Shown here: positions 1-7,500 of the stretch, in pieces
Layout of the letters: each line of letters begins with the position of its first letter
How positions within the stretch are numbered: the first letter of the stretch is position 1
Translations under genes and position numbers: made by a program
The notes under the pieces: generated by a model
What the model was told of the DNA's origin: nothing
Databases searched by the model: none
What the model saw: only the letters and a program-made list of their open reading frames with translations
NCBI GenBank assembly: GCA_046349635.1
Contig: JAXMBX010000041.1
Span: 1-46,422, forward strand
DNA from: JAXMBX01 sp046349635
Lineage (GTDB): Bacteria > Planctomycetota > Planctomycetia > Planctomycetales > Planctomycetaceae
Length of the DNA: 46,422 nt
Direction of reading: 5' to 3'

Positions 1-11
1 ATTGCCCCTTT

Positions 12-68
12 GTGGCGCGTCGATATCGATAATTTCCCAGAATCTTTTCACCGCGACAGACGCGACAC
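12..68. repeat. Dispersed palindromic intergenic element, copy A
   Basis: The element lies 7 bp beyond the stop codon of the minus-strand FIST gene. The arms GTGGCGCGTC (12-21) and GACGCGACAC (59-68) are inverted repeats matching at 9 of 10 positions. The 14-mer ACCGCGACAGACGC (50-63) recurs, reverse complemented, at 27695-27708 in copy B. Similarity between the copies continues across the spacer (an ATCGAT core) and past the outer arm (CAC-AAAG-GCAA pattern). Read in the direction of the upstream gene, both copies have the same orientation. Function unknown; terminator, REP-like element or MITE remnant are all possible. Confidence 0.6.
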
Positions 69-74
69 CTAAAC

Positions 75-1256
75 TCACGGCGCTCCGGATTCAAACAGCG
101 CGATACTCGCCGTGAAGCCATGGATGTAGTTCCCGCGCCCGACGGGGCCCAGTTCTCCCTGGGCAAAAAATCCGGCAACGGGGATGTCTCCGAAGATCTG
201 ACCGATCGCTTTGACGTCGTGGTTTTTAACCGGGAAGAGTCGCGTGCCGCGCCCATTGCAACTGAAGAGCAGCGCCGCGGCGGCAGGGACTGCTTCTCGA
301 CGCTGTTGGAGCAGGTGAATCAATTCCTCATCGGCCGTCTGGGCGTCACGGACGTGAAAACGAACCGTCTGACCGGCCCGCAGAAGATTCGTGATCGCCA
401 GCGCACCGGTCTCCTGGTCGGCCCCCATGACGTTCGCAATCAGAAAGTCACCGGCTTCCAGCGTGCCATGGGTTTCATCCATCGCCAGCCCGAGATGGAC
501 CCCTTCGCGGACCAATGCCTGATCGCGCTCGGGTAGCGTCCCATAAATCTCCTGAAATTTCTCCATCGGAGATTTCCCCCCAAGTTCCAGGAGAACGTTT
601 CGCTCCGCGCGGGTCACCACGAGGGGTGGACCCACCGGACGACACCCCTGAGACACGACCGACAAAATACGCGGCCCTCCCTGGATGACCACTCCCACGC
701 CACCTTGCCTTAAAACCTGATCGTTTAGGAACAGGAAATTTTCATTCGGCCCACGCCCGCCCGAGGCCATTCCCCCCATCAGCGGAGTGGCGGGGAATTC
801 ATCGGCAACGTGGCTCAAGACGGAGTCAATCGCGGTGGTGTACGGATCACCCAGGAAAAACAACGCACGTGATTCTGCGGAAGATTCATTCTCCGGCAGC
901 CCCATGGAGATCGGACCTTCCGGAGACGCTTCAAAGGTGGCGTGAAACGTCGTCAGCATCGCCCCGGGAAGAGCAGCAGCCCACAAGCTGAGGGCAGGGC
1001 GGTTCTCAATTTCTTCGGCCCCTTCTTCCGTGGTCCCGGCGATGAACTCTCCGGAGCAGCCCAGGATGTTTTTGGCCTGTGTCAGTTTCCGAATCTCCGC
1101 CAGCCCCCGCGAGATGTTCGGACCGTGGTGCGAAGAGGCAAAAACAAACAGCAGATCGGGGATCCTCCCGGCCAGTTGACGCTCGATCCCGCGACAGGTC
1201 TCGCTGACCGCCTGCATGGTGTCCGGAGTCGTCGATAGTGAGGCGGCGTAGGACAT
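75..1256 (-). CDS. FIST-domain signal transduction protein
   Basis: A protein of 393 residues with the two-part FIST architecture: a FIST_N domain over about residues 30-200 and a FIST_C domain over about 225-380. The C-terminal block GFFAQGELGPVGRGNYIHGF is the typical FIST_C ending, and the N half carries LGCSGEFIAG and PLMGGMASGG. FIST proteins are thought to be intracellular sensory modules that bind small ligands such as amino acids. No signal peptide, membrane segment or fused output domain is visible, so this is a stand-alone sensor. The ATG at 1256 gives a full-length N terminus. The gene is divergent from the DUF6807 gene across a 191-bp gap, and a palindromic repeat follows its stop. 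The family call is confident; the ligand is unknown. Confidence 0.88.
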   Translation of the reverse strand: MSYAASLSTTPDTMQAVSETCRGIERQLAGRIPDLLFVFASSHHGPNISRGLAEIRKLTQAKNILGCSGEFIAGTTEEGAEEIENRPALSLWAAALPGAMLTTFHATFEASPEGPISMGLPENESSAESRALFFLGDPYTTAIDSVLSHVADEFPATPLMGGMASGGRGPNENFLFLNDQVLRQGGVGVVIQGGPRILSVVSQGCRPVGPPLVVTRAERNVLLELGGKSPMEKFQEIYGTLPERDQALVREGVHLGLAMDETHGTLEAGDFLIANVMGADQETGALAITNLLRAGQTVRFHVRDAQTADEELIHLLQQRREAVPAAAALLFSCNGRGTRLFPVKNHDVKAIGQIFGDIPVAGFFAQGELGPVGRGNYIHGFTASIALFESGAP

Positions 1257-1447
1257 GGAAATCCGATCTCTCGATTCTTGGATGAGGCAGCTTATCTGCC
1301 GATGATGCGCCGGGATTCCCCGTTTCAGCGAGAATTGTAGGGGAGACGATTCCGGGGATCAACCGGATGCGGTAGCATGACATGAAATCAATCCGGATCT
1401 CTATTCTCTTACAATCTCGACCGTCACCTTGCTGCTGAGAGGTCTCC

Positions 1448-2413
1448 ATGCTCAAGCTCGTTCTGACCCGCGCCATCGCCTGCTTCTGTTGTCTGTCAAT
1501 CGGGGTGGCACTCGCCGAGGACAAGTTCGAATGGTCAGTCAAACCGGGCGAAATCCTGCTCACACGCGGAGATCAGCCGGTCATCCGGAGCATGACGGCC
1601 TACGACGACTCAACCAAGGAAAAACGCGAAGAAACCTACAAGGTTTACACGCACGTCTACGGACCGGGAACCAGAGACCTGATCACAAAAGGCCCCGGCG
1701 GACTGTATCCGCATCACCGGGGGATCTACCTGGGGTGGAACAAGACCCACGTCGGAGACAAGTTGTATGACTTCTGGCATTGCAACAAGGGAGAACAGCA
1801 GCGACTCGTAGGCGAACCCCAGGTCTCCGTCGACGGGGATGACGCCACCTGCACCCTGACGATTCACTGGAACGACAGCGACGGCAAACCGGTCATTATC
1901 GAACACCGGACCCTGGTCGTCACCGCCCCGAAAGAAAACACCTGGCAGATCGATGTCACCTCAAAGCTCGAATCACAGCGGGGATTGATCAAGCTCGAAG
2001 GGGACCGCCAGCACGCGGGACTCCAATACCGCGCCCCGCAAACAGTCGCCGAGGCGAAAGGTGCCCGCTACATTCGCCCGGCCGGATTCCCTGAGCAGGC
2101 GGAAGCATTCGAAGTCGATGACAAAGAACCCCTGCGGCACATCAACCTGCACTGGTTGGAAATGACCTACAAGGTCGGAGAAGAATCGTACAACGTGGAG
2201 TACTTGGAAGCCCCCGGCCAGCCGACGCCGTCACTCTTCTCCGAGCGACCCTATGGTCGCTTTGGGGCGTTCTTCAAGGCGACCGTCGACACCGACAAAC
2301 CTCTGACCGTCCGCTACCGGTTCATCATTTCGAAGGGGACGGCCCCCACCCGCGACGAAGTGCAGCGGGATTATGACCGCTACGCGAAAGAAATCGCCAT
2401 TCGGAAAAAATAA
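1448..2413 (+). CDS. Secreted DUF6807 (PmoA-like) family protein
   Basis: A protein of 321 residues beginning with a signal peptide (about residues 1-23, ending ALA before EDKFEW). The family signature HHRGIYLGWN lies near residues 88-97, followed by a beta-rich body with HAGLQYR near 190. DUF6807 (often called PmoA in planctomycete annotation) is abundant in these bacteria and usually lies near carbohydrate-handling genes; its biochemical role is not established. The start ATG has GAGAGG five bases upstream. The gene is monocistronic here, with a strong intrinsic terminator directly after the stop and no gene close upstream on the same strand. Export to the periplasm is inferred from the signal peptide. 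Family assignment is good; substrate unknown. Confidence 0.85.
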   Translation: MLKLVLTRAIACFCCLSIGVALAEDKFEWSVKPGEILLTRGDQPVIRSMTAYDDSTKEKREETYKVYTHVYGPGTRDLITKGPGGLYPHHRGIYLGWNKTHVGDKLYDFWHCNKGEQQRLVGEPQVSVDGDDATCTLTIHWNDSDGKPVIIEHRTLVVTAPKENTWQIDVTSKLESQRGLIKLEGDRQHAGLQYRAPQTVAEAKGARYIRPAGFPEQAEAFEVDDKEPLRHINLHWLEMTYKVGEESYNVEYLEAPGQPTPSLFSERPYGRFGAFFKATVDTDKPLTVRYRFIISKGTAPTRDEVQRDYDRYAKEIAIRKK

Positions 2414-2430
2414 ATTTGCTGAAACAAAAC

Positions 2431-2460
2431 AGGCCGGGTCGATGACCCGGCCTTTTTTTT
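2431..2460 (+). terminator. Rho-independent terminator of the DUF6807 gene
   Basis: A perfect 10-bp stem, AGGCCGGGTC (2431-2440) with GACCCGGCCT (2444-2453), closes a 3-base loop and is followed by a run of T to 2460. It starts 17 bases after the DUF6807 stop codon. This is a textbook intrinsic terminator. Confidence 0.93.
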
Positions 2461-2589
2461 GCACCCCACGAGAGAGTAGAGGGCATTTCATAACCCGGTT
2501 GTGCCTGTTCTGGCTTGCCGAATTGCTGAGCAATTCACACGCATCAGAGGGTGATGAAATTTTTTCTAGTCTCTCCGGCGGAATTCGCG

Positions 2590-3048
2590 TCAGGTTCCCA
2601 CGGCTCTGGTCACTTCGAAGTTCACCTTCATTCTCCCTTCCACGCTCTTCTTGATCTTGGCGTGCCCTTCAATCGTATTCGCGTCCTTCAGTTCCGCAAC
2701 GAACTTGCCCACGATGGGACCACCGAGAAACTGCGTGTTGATTTTTCCCTTCGCATGATTGTCCGTCGTGTTGCAGCTGACGTCGAAACTCTGGAAGTTC
2801 AACGTCAAGTGAACCTTGATCCCTGCTCCCTGCTGGGTGATGACCGCGTCACCATCCCCCACATTCGAATGGACGGTCCAGGTCCCCGTGAAATCCGCGG
2901 CCTCCACGGCCGGCTTGGCCTTGCCCAATGACGACGCACTCAGCAGAACGCGATCTTCACACACATCGAGTGCCCGGGATACTGCAGACTTGCGAATGGC
3001 ACGGCGACTGGAGGAGGCAGACTTGAATCCGAATAACTTGAGAAACAT
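2590..3048 (-). CDS. Small protein with planctomycete LEPR-XLL-like N-terminal motif
   Basis: A protein of 152 residues. Residues 1-25 are basic and Ser/Arg-rich, followed by the motif CEDRVLLSA near residues 30-38. It closely resembles the LE-x-R-x-LLSA signature at the N terminus of many large exported planctomycete proteins. Normally that motif precedes very long repeat-rich proteins; here it precedes only about 110 residues of predicted beta-rich sequence beginning DFTGTWTV, a lipocalin-like or DUF-type beta-barrel opening. The start ATG has AAAGGG about nine bases upstream. The gene is last in a minus-strand run, 179 bp beyond the ChbG-like gene, so it may be separately transcribed. Function unknown; export by the pathway that recognises this motif is an inference. 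Confidence 0.72.
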   Translation of the reverse strand: MFLKLFGFKSASSSRRAIRKSAVSRALDVCEDRVLLSASSLGKAKPAVEAADFTGTWTVHSNVGDGDAVITQQGAGIKVHLTLNFQSFDVSCNTTDNHAKGKINTQFLGGPIVGKFVAELKDANTIEGHAKIKKSVEGRMKVNFEVTRAVGT

Positions 3049-3227
3049 GATGAGGCCCTTTCATCGAGAAGATACGGAATGATCACTCCCAGGAATTCGC
3101 TCCGCACAGAATGGATCCGTGGGATTTGACAATTCTCGATTACAAACGTCCCCATCCCCTCCGGACAAGCAAAATCCACCGCACCCGGCTGTTTTTAATC
3201 TGGAGATCAGGACCGCTCCGGGGAACT

Positions 3228-4157
3228 CTATTTGCCGTGGGACATTTCCCACGCCTGTTTCCAGGTAATGACCTCGATCCCCTGCTTTTTGATCTCTTCG
3301 ATCATCTTCGGATCGGTGAAGCACTGGCGGTCTGAATCGCGGTTCATCCAGGTCCCCGTGATCCCTTTCAGTTCCTCATTGGCGATGCCGCAGTGGATGA
3401 TGATCTGGTTGAAGCCGGGCTTGAGTTCCTGCATGTCCTTGATGTAACTCGCAAGCCGTTCTTCATGCGTCTTCCCATTGTTGAAACGCAGCAGGCCATC
3501 GAGGATCGGATATTTCTCCTTGTCCAGCATCGCCAGGAACTGCGGCCCCTTGACGGCGATCCACGGCATCAGGCGGAGCGAGCGTTCGTCGGCGATCCGG
3601 GGATAAAGAATCGGCAGGTTGTATTCCAGACCCAGCCGCACATACACTTCCGCGATATCCGGACGGCAGAAAAGCGTCCCCATATGCGTATCGAGATGGC
3701 TGACGGGAACCTTGAATTCCTTCGCCCGCTCAATTTGTGCACGAAGTTCGATTTCCACTTCTGCAGCTTTCGCCGCCAACGCCGTCTCAGGAATGTCGGG
3801 CCACAGATAGCCGTTCTTATCCACCAGACTCGGAACCTTCGACAACGGCGCAACCGGACGCCACTTGTAAACCTTCCATTCGGAGTTCATGGTCAAATGC
3901 AGGCCATAATCTTTTTCCGGATTCTTCTGGGCATATTCGGCGAACTCCGGAAACCAGGGGCAGGGGACCATGATGCTGCAGGAAGAGACGATTCCTTTCT
4001 CCATCCCTTCAATCGTGGCCATGTTGACGGAGTGGGACATCCCCGCGTCATCCGCATGAATGACCAGGTACTTCTTCCCCGGTTCAAACCCCGCCGCGCG
4101 AAGGGGAGAAGTGATCAACAGGACAGCGAGCGTAAGCATCAACCGAAACGAAGTCAT
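3228..4157 (-). CDS. Secreted ChbG/YdjC-family carbohydrate deacetylase, copy 1
   Basis: A protein of 309 residues with a signal peptide (about 1-22). The YdjC/ChbG metal site is recognisable: HADDAGMSHS near residue 34, a histidine in GLHLTMNSE, and SHLDTHMGT further on. ChbG enzymes remove N-acetyl groups from chito-oligosaccharides, using an Asp and two His to bind a metal. Unlike cytosolic ChbG, this protein should act outside the cytoplasm. AAGGA lies eight bases before the ATG. The upstream neighbour (4211-5164) is a clear paralogue only 53 bp away, with long shared stretches such as EVEIELRAQI and SSCSIMVPCPWFPEFAEYA. A tandem duplication within one transcription unit is therefore likely. 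Family call confident; the real substrate could be another N-acetylated glycan. Confidence 0.87.
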   Translation of the reverse strand: MTSFRLMLTLAVLLITSPLRAAGFEPGKKYLVIHADDAGMSHSVNMATIEGMEKGIVSSCSIMVPCPWFPEFAEYAQKNPEKDYGLHLTMNSEWKVYKWRPVAPLSKVPSLVDKNGYLWPDIPETALAAKAAEVEIELRAQIERAKEFKVPVSHLDTHMGTLFCRPDIAEVYVRLGLEYNLPILYPRIADERSLRLMPWIAVKGPQFLAMLDKEKYPILDGLLRFNNGKTHEERLASYIKDMQELKPGFNQIIIHCGIANEELKGITGTWMNRDSDRQCFTDPKMIEEIKKQGIEVITWKQAWEMSHGK

Positions 4158-4210
4158 GGTAGGAGTCCTTGTTGTGCATTTGATCCGCTAATAACTGATC
4201 CCTGCAGCGG

Positions 4211-5164
4211 TTACTTCTGAGAGACTTTCTTCCCCTGCATTTCGCGGAGCTGTTTCCAGGAGATGATTTCAATCCCCATCTTGTCGATCTCTTCCTTCAC
4301 CGCGGGATCGGTGAAGATCTTTGTGTCGTCTCCCCGCAGGAAGTGGCTCCCCGAGATCGCCTGCATTTCGGAGTTGTCGTAGCCGCAGTGAATGATCATC
4401 TGCGTCACACCGGGCTTCAGCTTGCGGAAAGTGTCCAGGTAGCGCTTCTGGCGGGCGTCGTGGTTCTTTCCATCATAGAACTGAAACAGGTAATCGATGG
4501 GCGGAAGCCCCTTCTCATCCAGCGCGGCGATAAACGCGTCATTTTTCTTGACCAGATCGGAATAACCGGCTGCCAACTGCGGGTCGATATTACGAATCAG
4601 CATGACCGGCAGGTCGTATTCCAGCCCCAGCCGGACGTAGACTTCAGCAAAATCTCCCGTGGCGAGCACGGTTCCGATATGCGTGTCGAGGTGGCTGAGC
4701 TTCACGCCGAATTGCTTCGCCCGATCAATCTGCGCCCGCAACTCGATTTCCACCTCGGCAGGCTTGCCGTATTTAACCACGTCATCCTTGCTGCGGAACA
4801 GATAGCCATCCTTGTCGCACAGGCTGGGAACTTTTTCCCGCCCGGCGACCGGCCCCCAGCGGTATCCCCCGAATTCCGAGTTCAACGTGCAGTGGATCCC
4901 GTAATCCTTTTCCGGATGCTTCTTCGCATACTCGGCGAATTCCGGAAACCAGGGGCAGGGAACCATGATGCTGCACGACGAAACGCACCCTTTCTCCATC
5001 CCCTCGATCGTGGCGAGGTTCACGTTGTGGGACATCCCCGCGTCATCGGAGTGGATAATCAGGTACCGTTTTCCCTCTGCGGGCTTCTTGTCATCAGCCG
5101 CGATCAGAAGAGAGACGCCGCTCAGCAGGGTGATCAGACACAGGCAGGGAAGAAGTTTTTTCAT
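4211..5164 (-). CDS. Secreted ChbG/YdjC-family carbohydrate deacetylase, copy 2
   Basis: A protein of 317 residues with a Lys-led signal peptide (about 1-22). It has the same metal-site pattern as its downstream neighbour: HSDDAGMSHN near residue 38, GIHCTLNSE, and SHLDTHIGT. The two proteins share most of their first 180 residues with few changes. They diverge in the middle (PQLAAGYSDLVKKNDAF here) and in the C-terminal third, suggesting distinct substrate pockets. The gene lies 94 bp downstream of a secreted nucleoside hydrolase and 53 bp upstream of copy 1, all co-directional. Expected chemistry is metal-dependent deacetylation of an acetylated sugar in the periplasm. No truncation or missing ligand is apparent. 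Confidence 0.87.
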   Translation of the reverse strand: MKKLLPCLCLITLLSGVSLLIAADDKKPAEGKRYLIIHSDDAGMSHNVNLATIEGMEKGCVSSCSIMVPCPWFPEFAEYAKKHPEKDYGIHCTLNSEFGGYRWGPVAGREKVPSLCDKDGYLFRSKDDVVKYGKPAEVEIELRAQIDRAKQFGVKLSHLDTHIGTVLATGDFAEVYVRLGLEYDLPVMLIRNIDPQLAAGYSDLVKKNDAFIAALDEKGLPPIDYLFQFYDGKNHDARQKRYLDTFRKLKPGVTQMIIHCGYDNSEMQAISGSHFLRGDDTKIFTDPAVKEEIDKMGIEIISWKQLREMQGKKVSQK

Positions 5165-5258
5165 GAGGAAACTCAGTGGGGGTTACGGAGACTTTGAATT
5201 GGGAGATATGCCAGACACCGGCGAGACCCGAAAAAGGTTGCGCCCGAAAACCAGAAGA

Positions 5259-6284
5259 TTATTTGGGCGGAGGCTCGCTCGCAAGTTGGACGAGCGCTTC
5301 CTTGACCCGCACCAGTTGTTCCGGCGTCGCCGTCAGATAACGATGTTTTCCATCCTTGGAGGGCGCAAATTGCGTAATTTCCTGATTGTCGACCGTAATC
5401 GTGCCGGGCTCCGACAGACCGAAGTAACCCCGATTAGGGCGGACGGCGTACAGGACGCTCGTCAGGTCCCACGTCGGGCGGTTGTAGGGCATCTTGAGAT
5501 ACAGTTCGTACGACTCCCGCAGTGGGTGATGCGACACATAGTTGAAATCGTGCAGGATGCTCGACGCCGGGTATTCAATGGCCAGACCGATCTCGAAACC
5601 GCTCGCCACGATCGGCGTCGGCCAGTCGGCATACACTTTCCGGGCTGACGGTAGATCGATGTAGACGTTGTATTCCTTGTGCCGTTTCTCCGGAGTGAAC
5701 ATCCCCGCCATGATTGACAGCAGCCGGACCTTTTTGGCAACCAGTTCCTTCCCCGAGAAGGGTGAAACGGCATCGCCGGGGGTGTCGAGCAGACGCGCAA
5801 TGTTGGTTGAGAAACCGACGACCACCATCAGGACGGAATTGTCCGGCTGGACCGCGAGCGTCTTTCGCAATAAAGCCACCGCGTCAGGCGACTCCTTCCC
5901 TGAGTTCAGACTCCGCGGATATCGAAACGTGTCTCCATCCTTCGCCTCCACGGGAATGCGGACATACTTGCTGTCCTCCGGGGTCTTGCCGTTCCGGACC
6001 GCCCCCACGGGAATCTCTCCCCGTTTGTAAAAGTGATTGACCAGATTGCAATACGGAGCGGAGAAGTCGTTGTCCTTGGTGCTCGTCACCGCCAGCAGCT
6101 TGCATTCGCCGCGCGACTGCAAGGCATGAATCACCCCCAACGCGAGTGCATCATCGATGTCGTTCCCCATGTCCGTATCGAAGATCAGCCCCGGCGGAGT
6201 GACAGGCTCAGCGGCGCAAGAAAATTGCGTTGAGAGACTCACCACACCGAGGGCAAGGCAGAATCCGAGGAAGCGCAACGGCAT
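5259..6284 (-). CDS. Exported nucleoside hydrolase (inosine-uridine preferring family)
   Basis: A protein of 341 residues. After a signal peptide (about 1-24, ending CAA) comes the family's calcium-binding signature DTDMGNDIDDALAL near residues 36-49. This is the DxDxxxDxDD motif of ribonucleoside hydrolases, which cleave the N-glycosidic bond of nucleosides to base and ribose. The rest (LLAVTSTKDNDFSAPYC, NVYIDLPSARKVYADW) fits the fold at the usual length. Most bacterial members are cytosolic; the leader here suggests periplasmic action on nucleosides or a related N-glycoside. It sits in a run of secreted sugar-active genes, 60 bp downstream of the sialidase-like gene. Planctomycetes carry divergent members of this family, so the natural substrate may not be a nucleoside. 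Confidence 0.85.
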   Translation of the reverse strand: MPLRFLGFCLALGVVSLSTQFSCAAEPVTPPGLIFDTDMGNDIDDALALGVIHALQSRGECKLLAVTSTKDNDFSAPYCNLVNHFYKRGEIPVGAVRNGKTPEDSKYVRIPVEAKDGDTFRYPRSLNSGKESPDAVALLRKTLAVQPDNSVLMVVVGFSTNIARLLDTPGDAVSPFSGKELVAKKVRLLSIMAGMFTPEKRHKEYNVYIDLPSARKVYADWPTPIVASGFEIGLAIEYPASSILHDFNYVSHHPLRESYELYLKMPYNRPTWDLTSVLYAVRPNRGYFGLSEPGTITVDNQEITQFAPSKDGKHRYLTATPEQLVRVKEALVQLASEPPPK

Positions 6285-6344
6285 AAGCTGACTCTTTCCG
6301 AGGAAGGCGAATACAACTTCAAACTCGACGGAAACCGCAATTCC

Positions 6345-7424
6345 CTATTTCGCCGGGTTCAGAATCGCGGATTCGTCAAACCACGCATGATGAATGATGC
6401 TCCGGTGGTCAGACGTGTAGATCAGGTGGATCATCCCGTCCTGCGTCTGCAACGCGGCGGGATATGCCGCCGTATTTCCGGGGTTGTTCAGAATCACGCG
6501 ATGATACGGATAGGACTTGTCGTTATCGACGGAAATGGACACGTCAAGCGGCATCCGCTCCAGCTTGTCATTGTTATAGACCAGCAGCAGGTGGCCGTTT
6601 TTCAGCTTGATGAAATCCGTCGCGGCGTTGGGGTTGGGAAACTTCGACTCTGTCCCCGGCGCCCAGGTCCGCCCGCCATCGCGCGATTCCGTCCGCACCA
6701 GCCAGCTATCATCCTTTCCTTTATAGTCTCCTCCACGACGGCAATAGGCGATGAGGTAGTTATCGTCGATCTGCACCACAGATGGCTGCAGGTTGCCCAG
6801 CCGCGATTTCACATGGTTGGTCGGAACCCACTTCTTCTCCTTGACGACATAGCGGATGAAGAACGAAGCGGTATCGGGCCCCACGACCTCCCGATCCTTT
6901 CCGGTCTCGTTGTACACGGGCAGGAGATAGTCACCGTCATTCAGCAGAATTGGACGGCCACGGACCATGTCTCCCCGATTGAAGCTAAGCATGTCGGACT
7001 CTGTCCAGGTTCTTGCACCATCGTACGAGACCTTGAATTTGATCATCGAATCGGACCAGGTCTCCCCGTAACGGACCACGTAGAACAACCACACGACATG
7101 ATCCGGGGCCTCCCAGATCACCCCGTTCCCATCGGAACGGAAGGGGGTATCCGCAATGACCTCCGGGCAGGTCCAATAGCAGCAACCGGCCGGTTTTCGC
7201 GCCCCGTACACCGCCGTGTCTTGCTCGTATTCACCCGCCCCGCCGTAATACACCAGATACAGATCCCCATTCGACAACTGCGTGAAGTTCGCGGGGTGCT
7301 TGTACTTGCCGGGAAGTTCCGGACCGAAGACTCGCTCAAATTGGATATCATCCGCGGCGGGAAGAGTAGCGGCCCCCAGAGAGAGGACCAGCAGGGAAAA
7401 GATGATCTCAGCAAACAATCGCAT
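6345..7424 (-). CDS. Secreted sialidase/BNR-repeat-like protein
   Basis: A protein of about 359 residues. I start it at the ATG at 7424 rather than an in-frame TTG at 7445, because it begins a clean signal peptide (MRLFAEIIFSLLVLSLG) and has GAGG eight bases upstream. The body is a six-bladed beta-propeller of sialidase type, with Asp-box motifs SYDGARTW and SRDGGRTW. The C-terminal SISVDNDKSYPYHRV and HLIYTSDHRSIIHHAW match exo-sialidase-like planctomycete proteins. A true sialidase also needs an Arg triad, Tyr and Glu, which I cannot assign securely, so hydrolysis of sialic acid is not proven. It lies 76 bp after the serine hydrolase fusion and 60 bp before the nucleoside hydrolase. Confidence 0.82.
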   Translation of the reverse strand: MRLFAEIIFSLLVLSLGAATLPAADDIQFERVFGPELPGKYKHPANFTQLSNGDLYLVYYGGAGEYEQDTAVYGARKPAGCCYWTCPEVIADTPFRSDGNGVIWEAPDHVVWLFYVVRYGETWSDSMIKFKVSYDGARTWTESDMLSFNRGDMVRGRPILLNDGDYLLPVYNETGKDREVVGPDTASFFIRYVVKEKKWVPTNHVKSRLGNLQPSVVQIDDNYLIAYCRRGGDYKGKDDSWLVRTESRDGGRTWAPGTESKFPNPNAATDFIKLKNGHLLLVYNNDKLERMPLDVSISVDNDKSYPYHRVILNNPGNTAAYPAALQTQDGMIHLIYTSDHRSIIHHAWFDESAILNPAK

Positions 7425-7500
7425 GAAGAAGGCCTCGGAGGTCAATCAGGTTGTCAGGAAGAATTCGGCAGGAGTTCCCTTCGATCGCATTTGACGATCT

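Noticed and set aside
4343..5197. Long plus-strand open frame opposite the second ChbG-like gene
   Set aside because: It is antisense to a well-supported enzyme; its composition (many Arg, His, Val, Leu without motif) is that of a codon-bias shadow.
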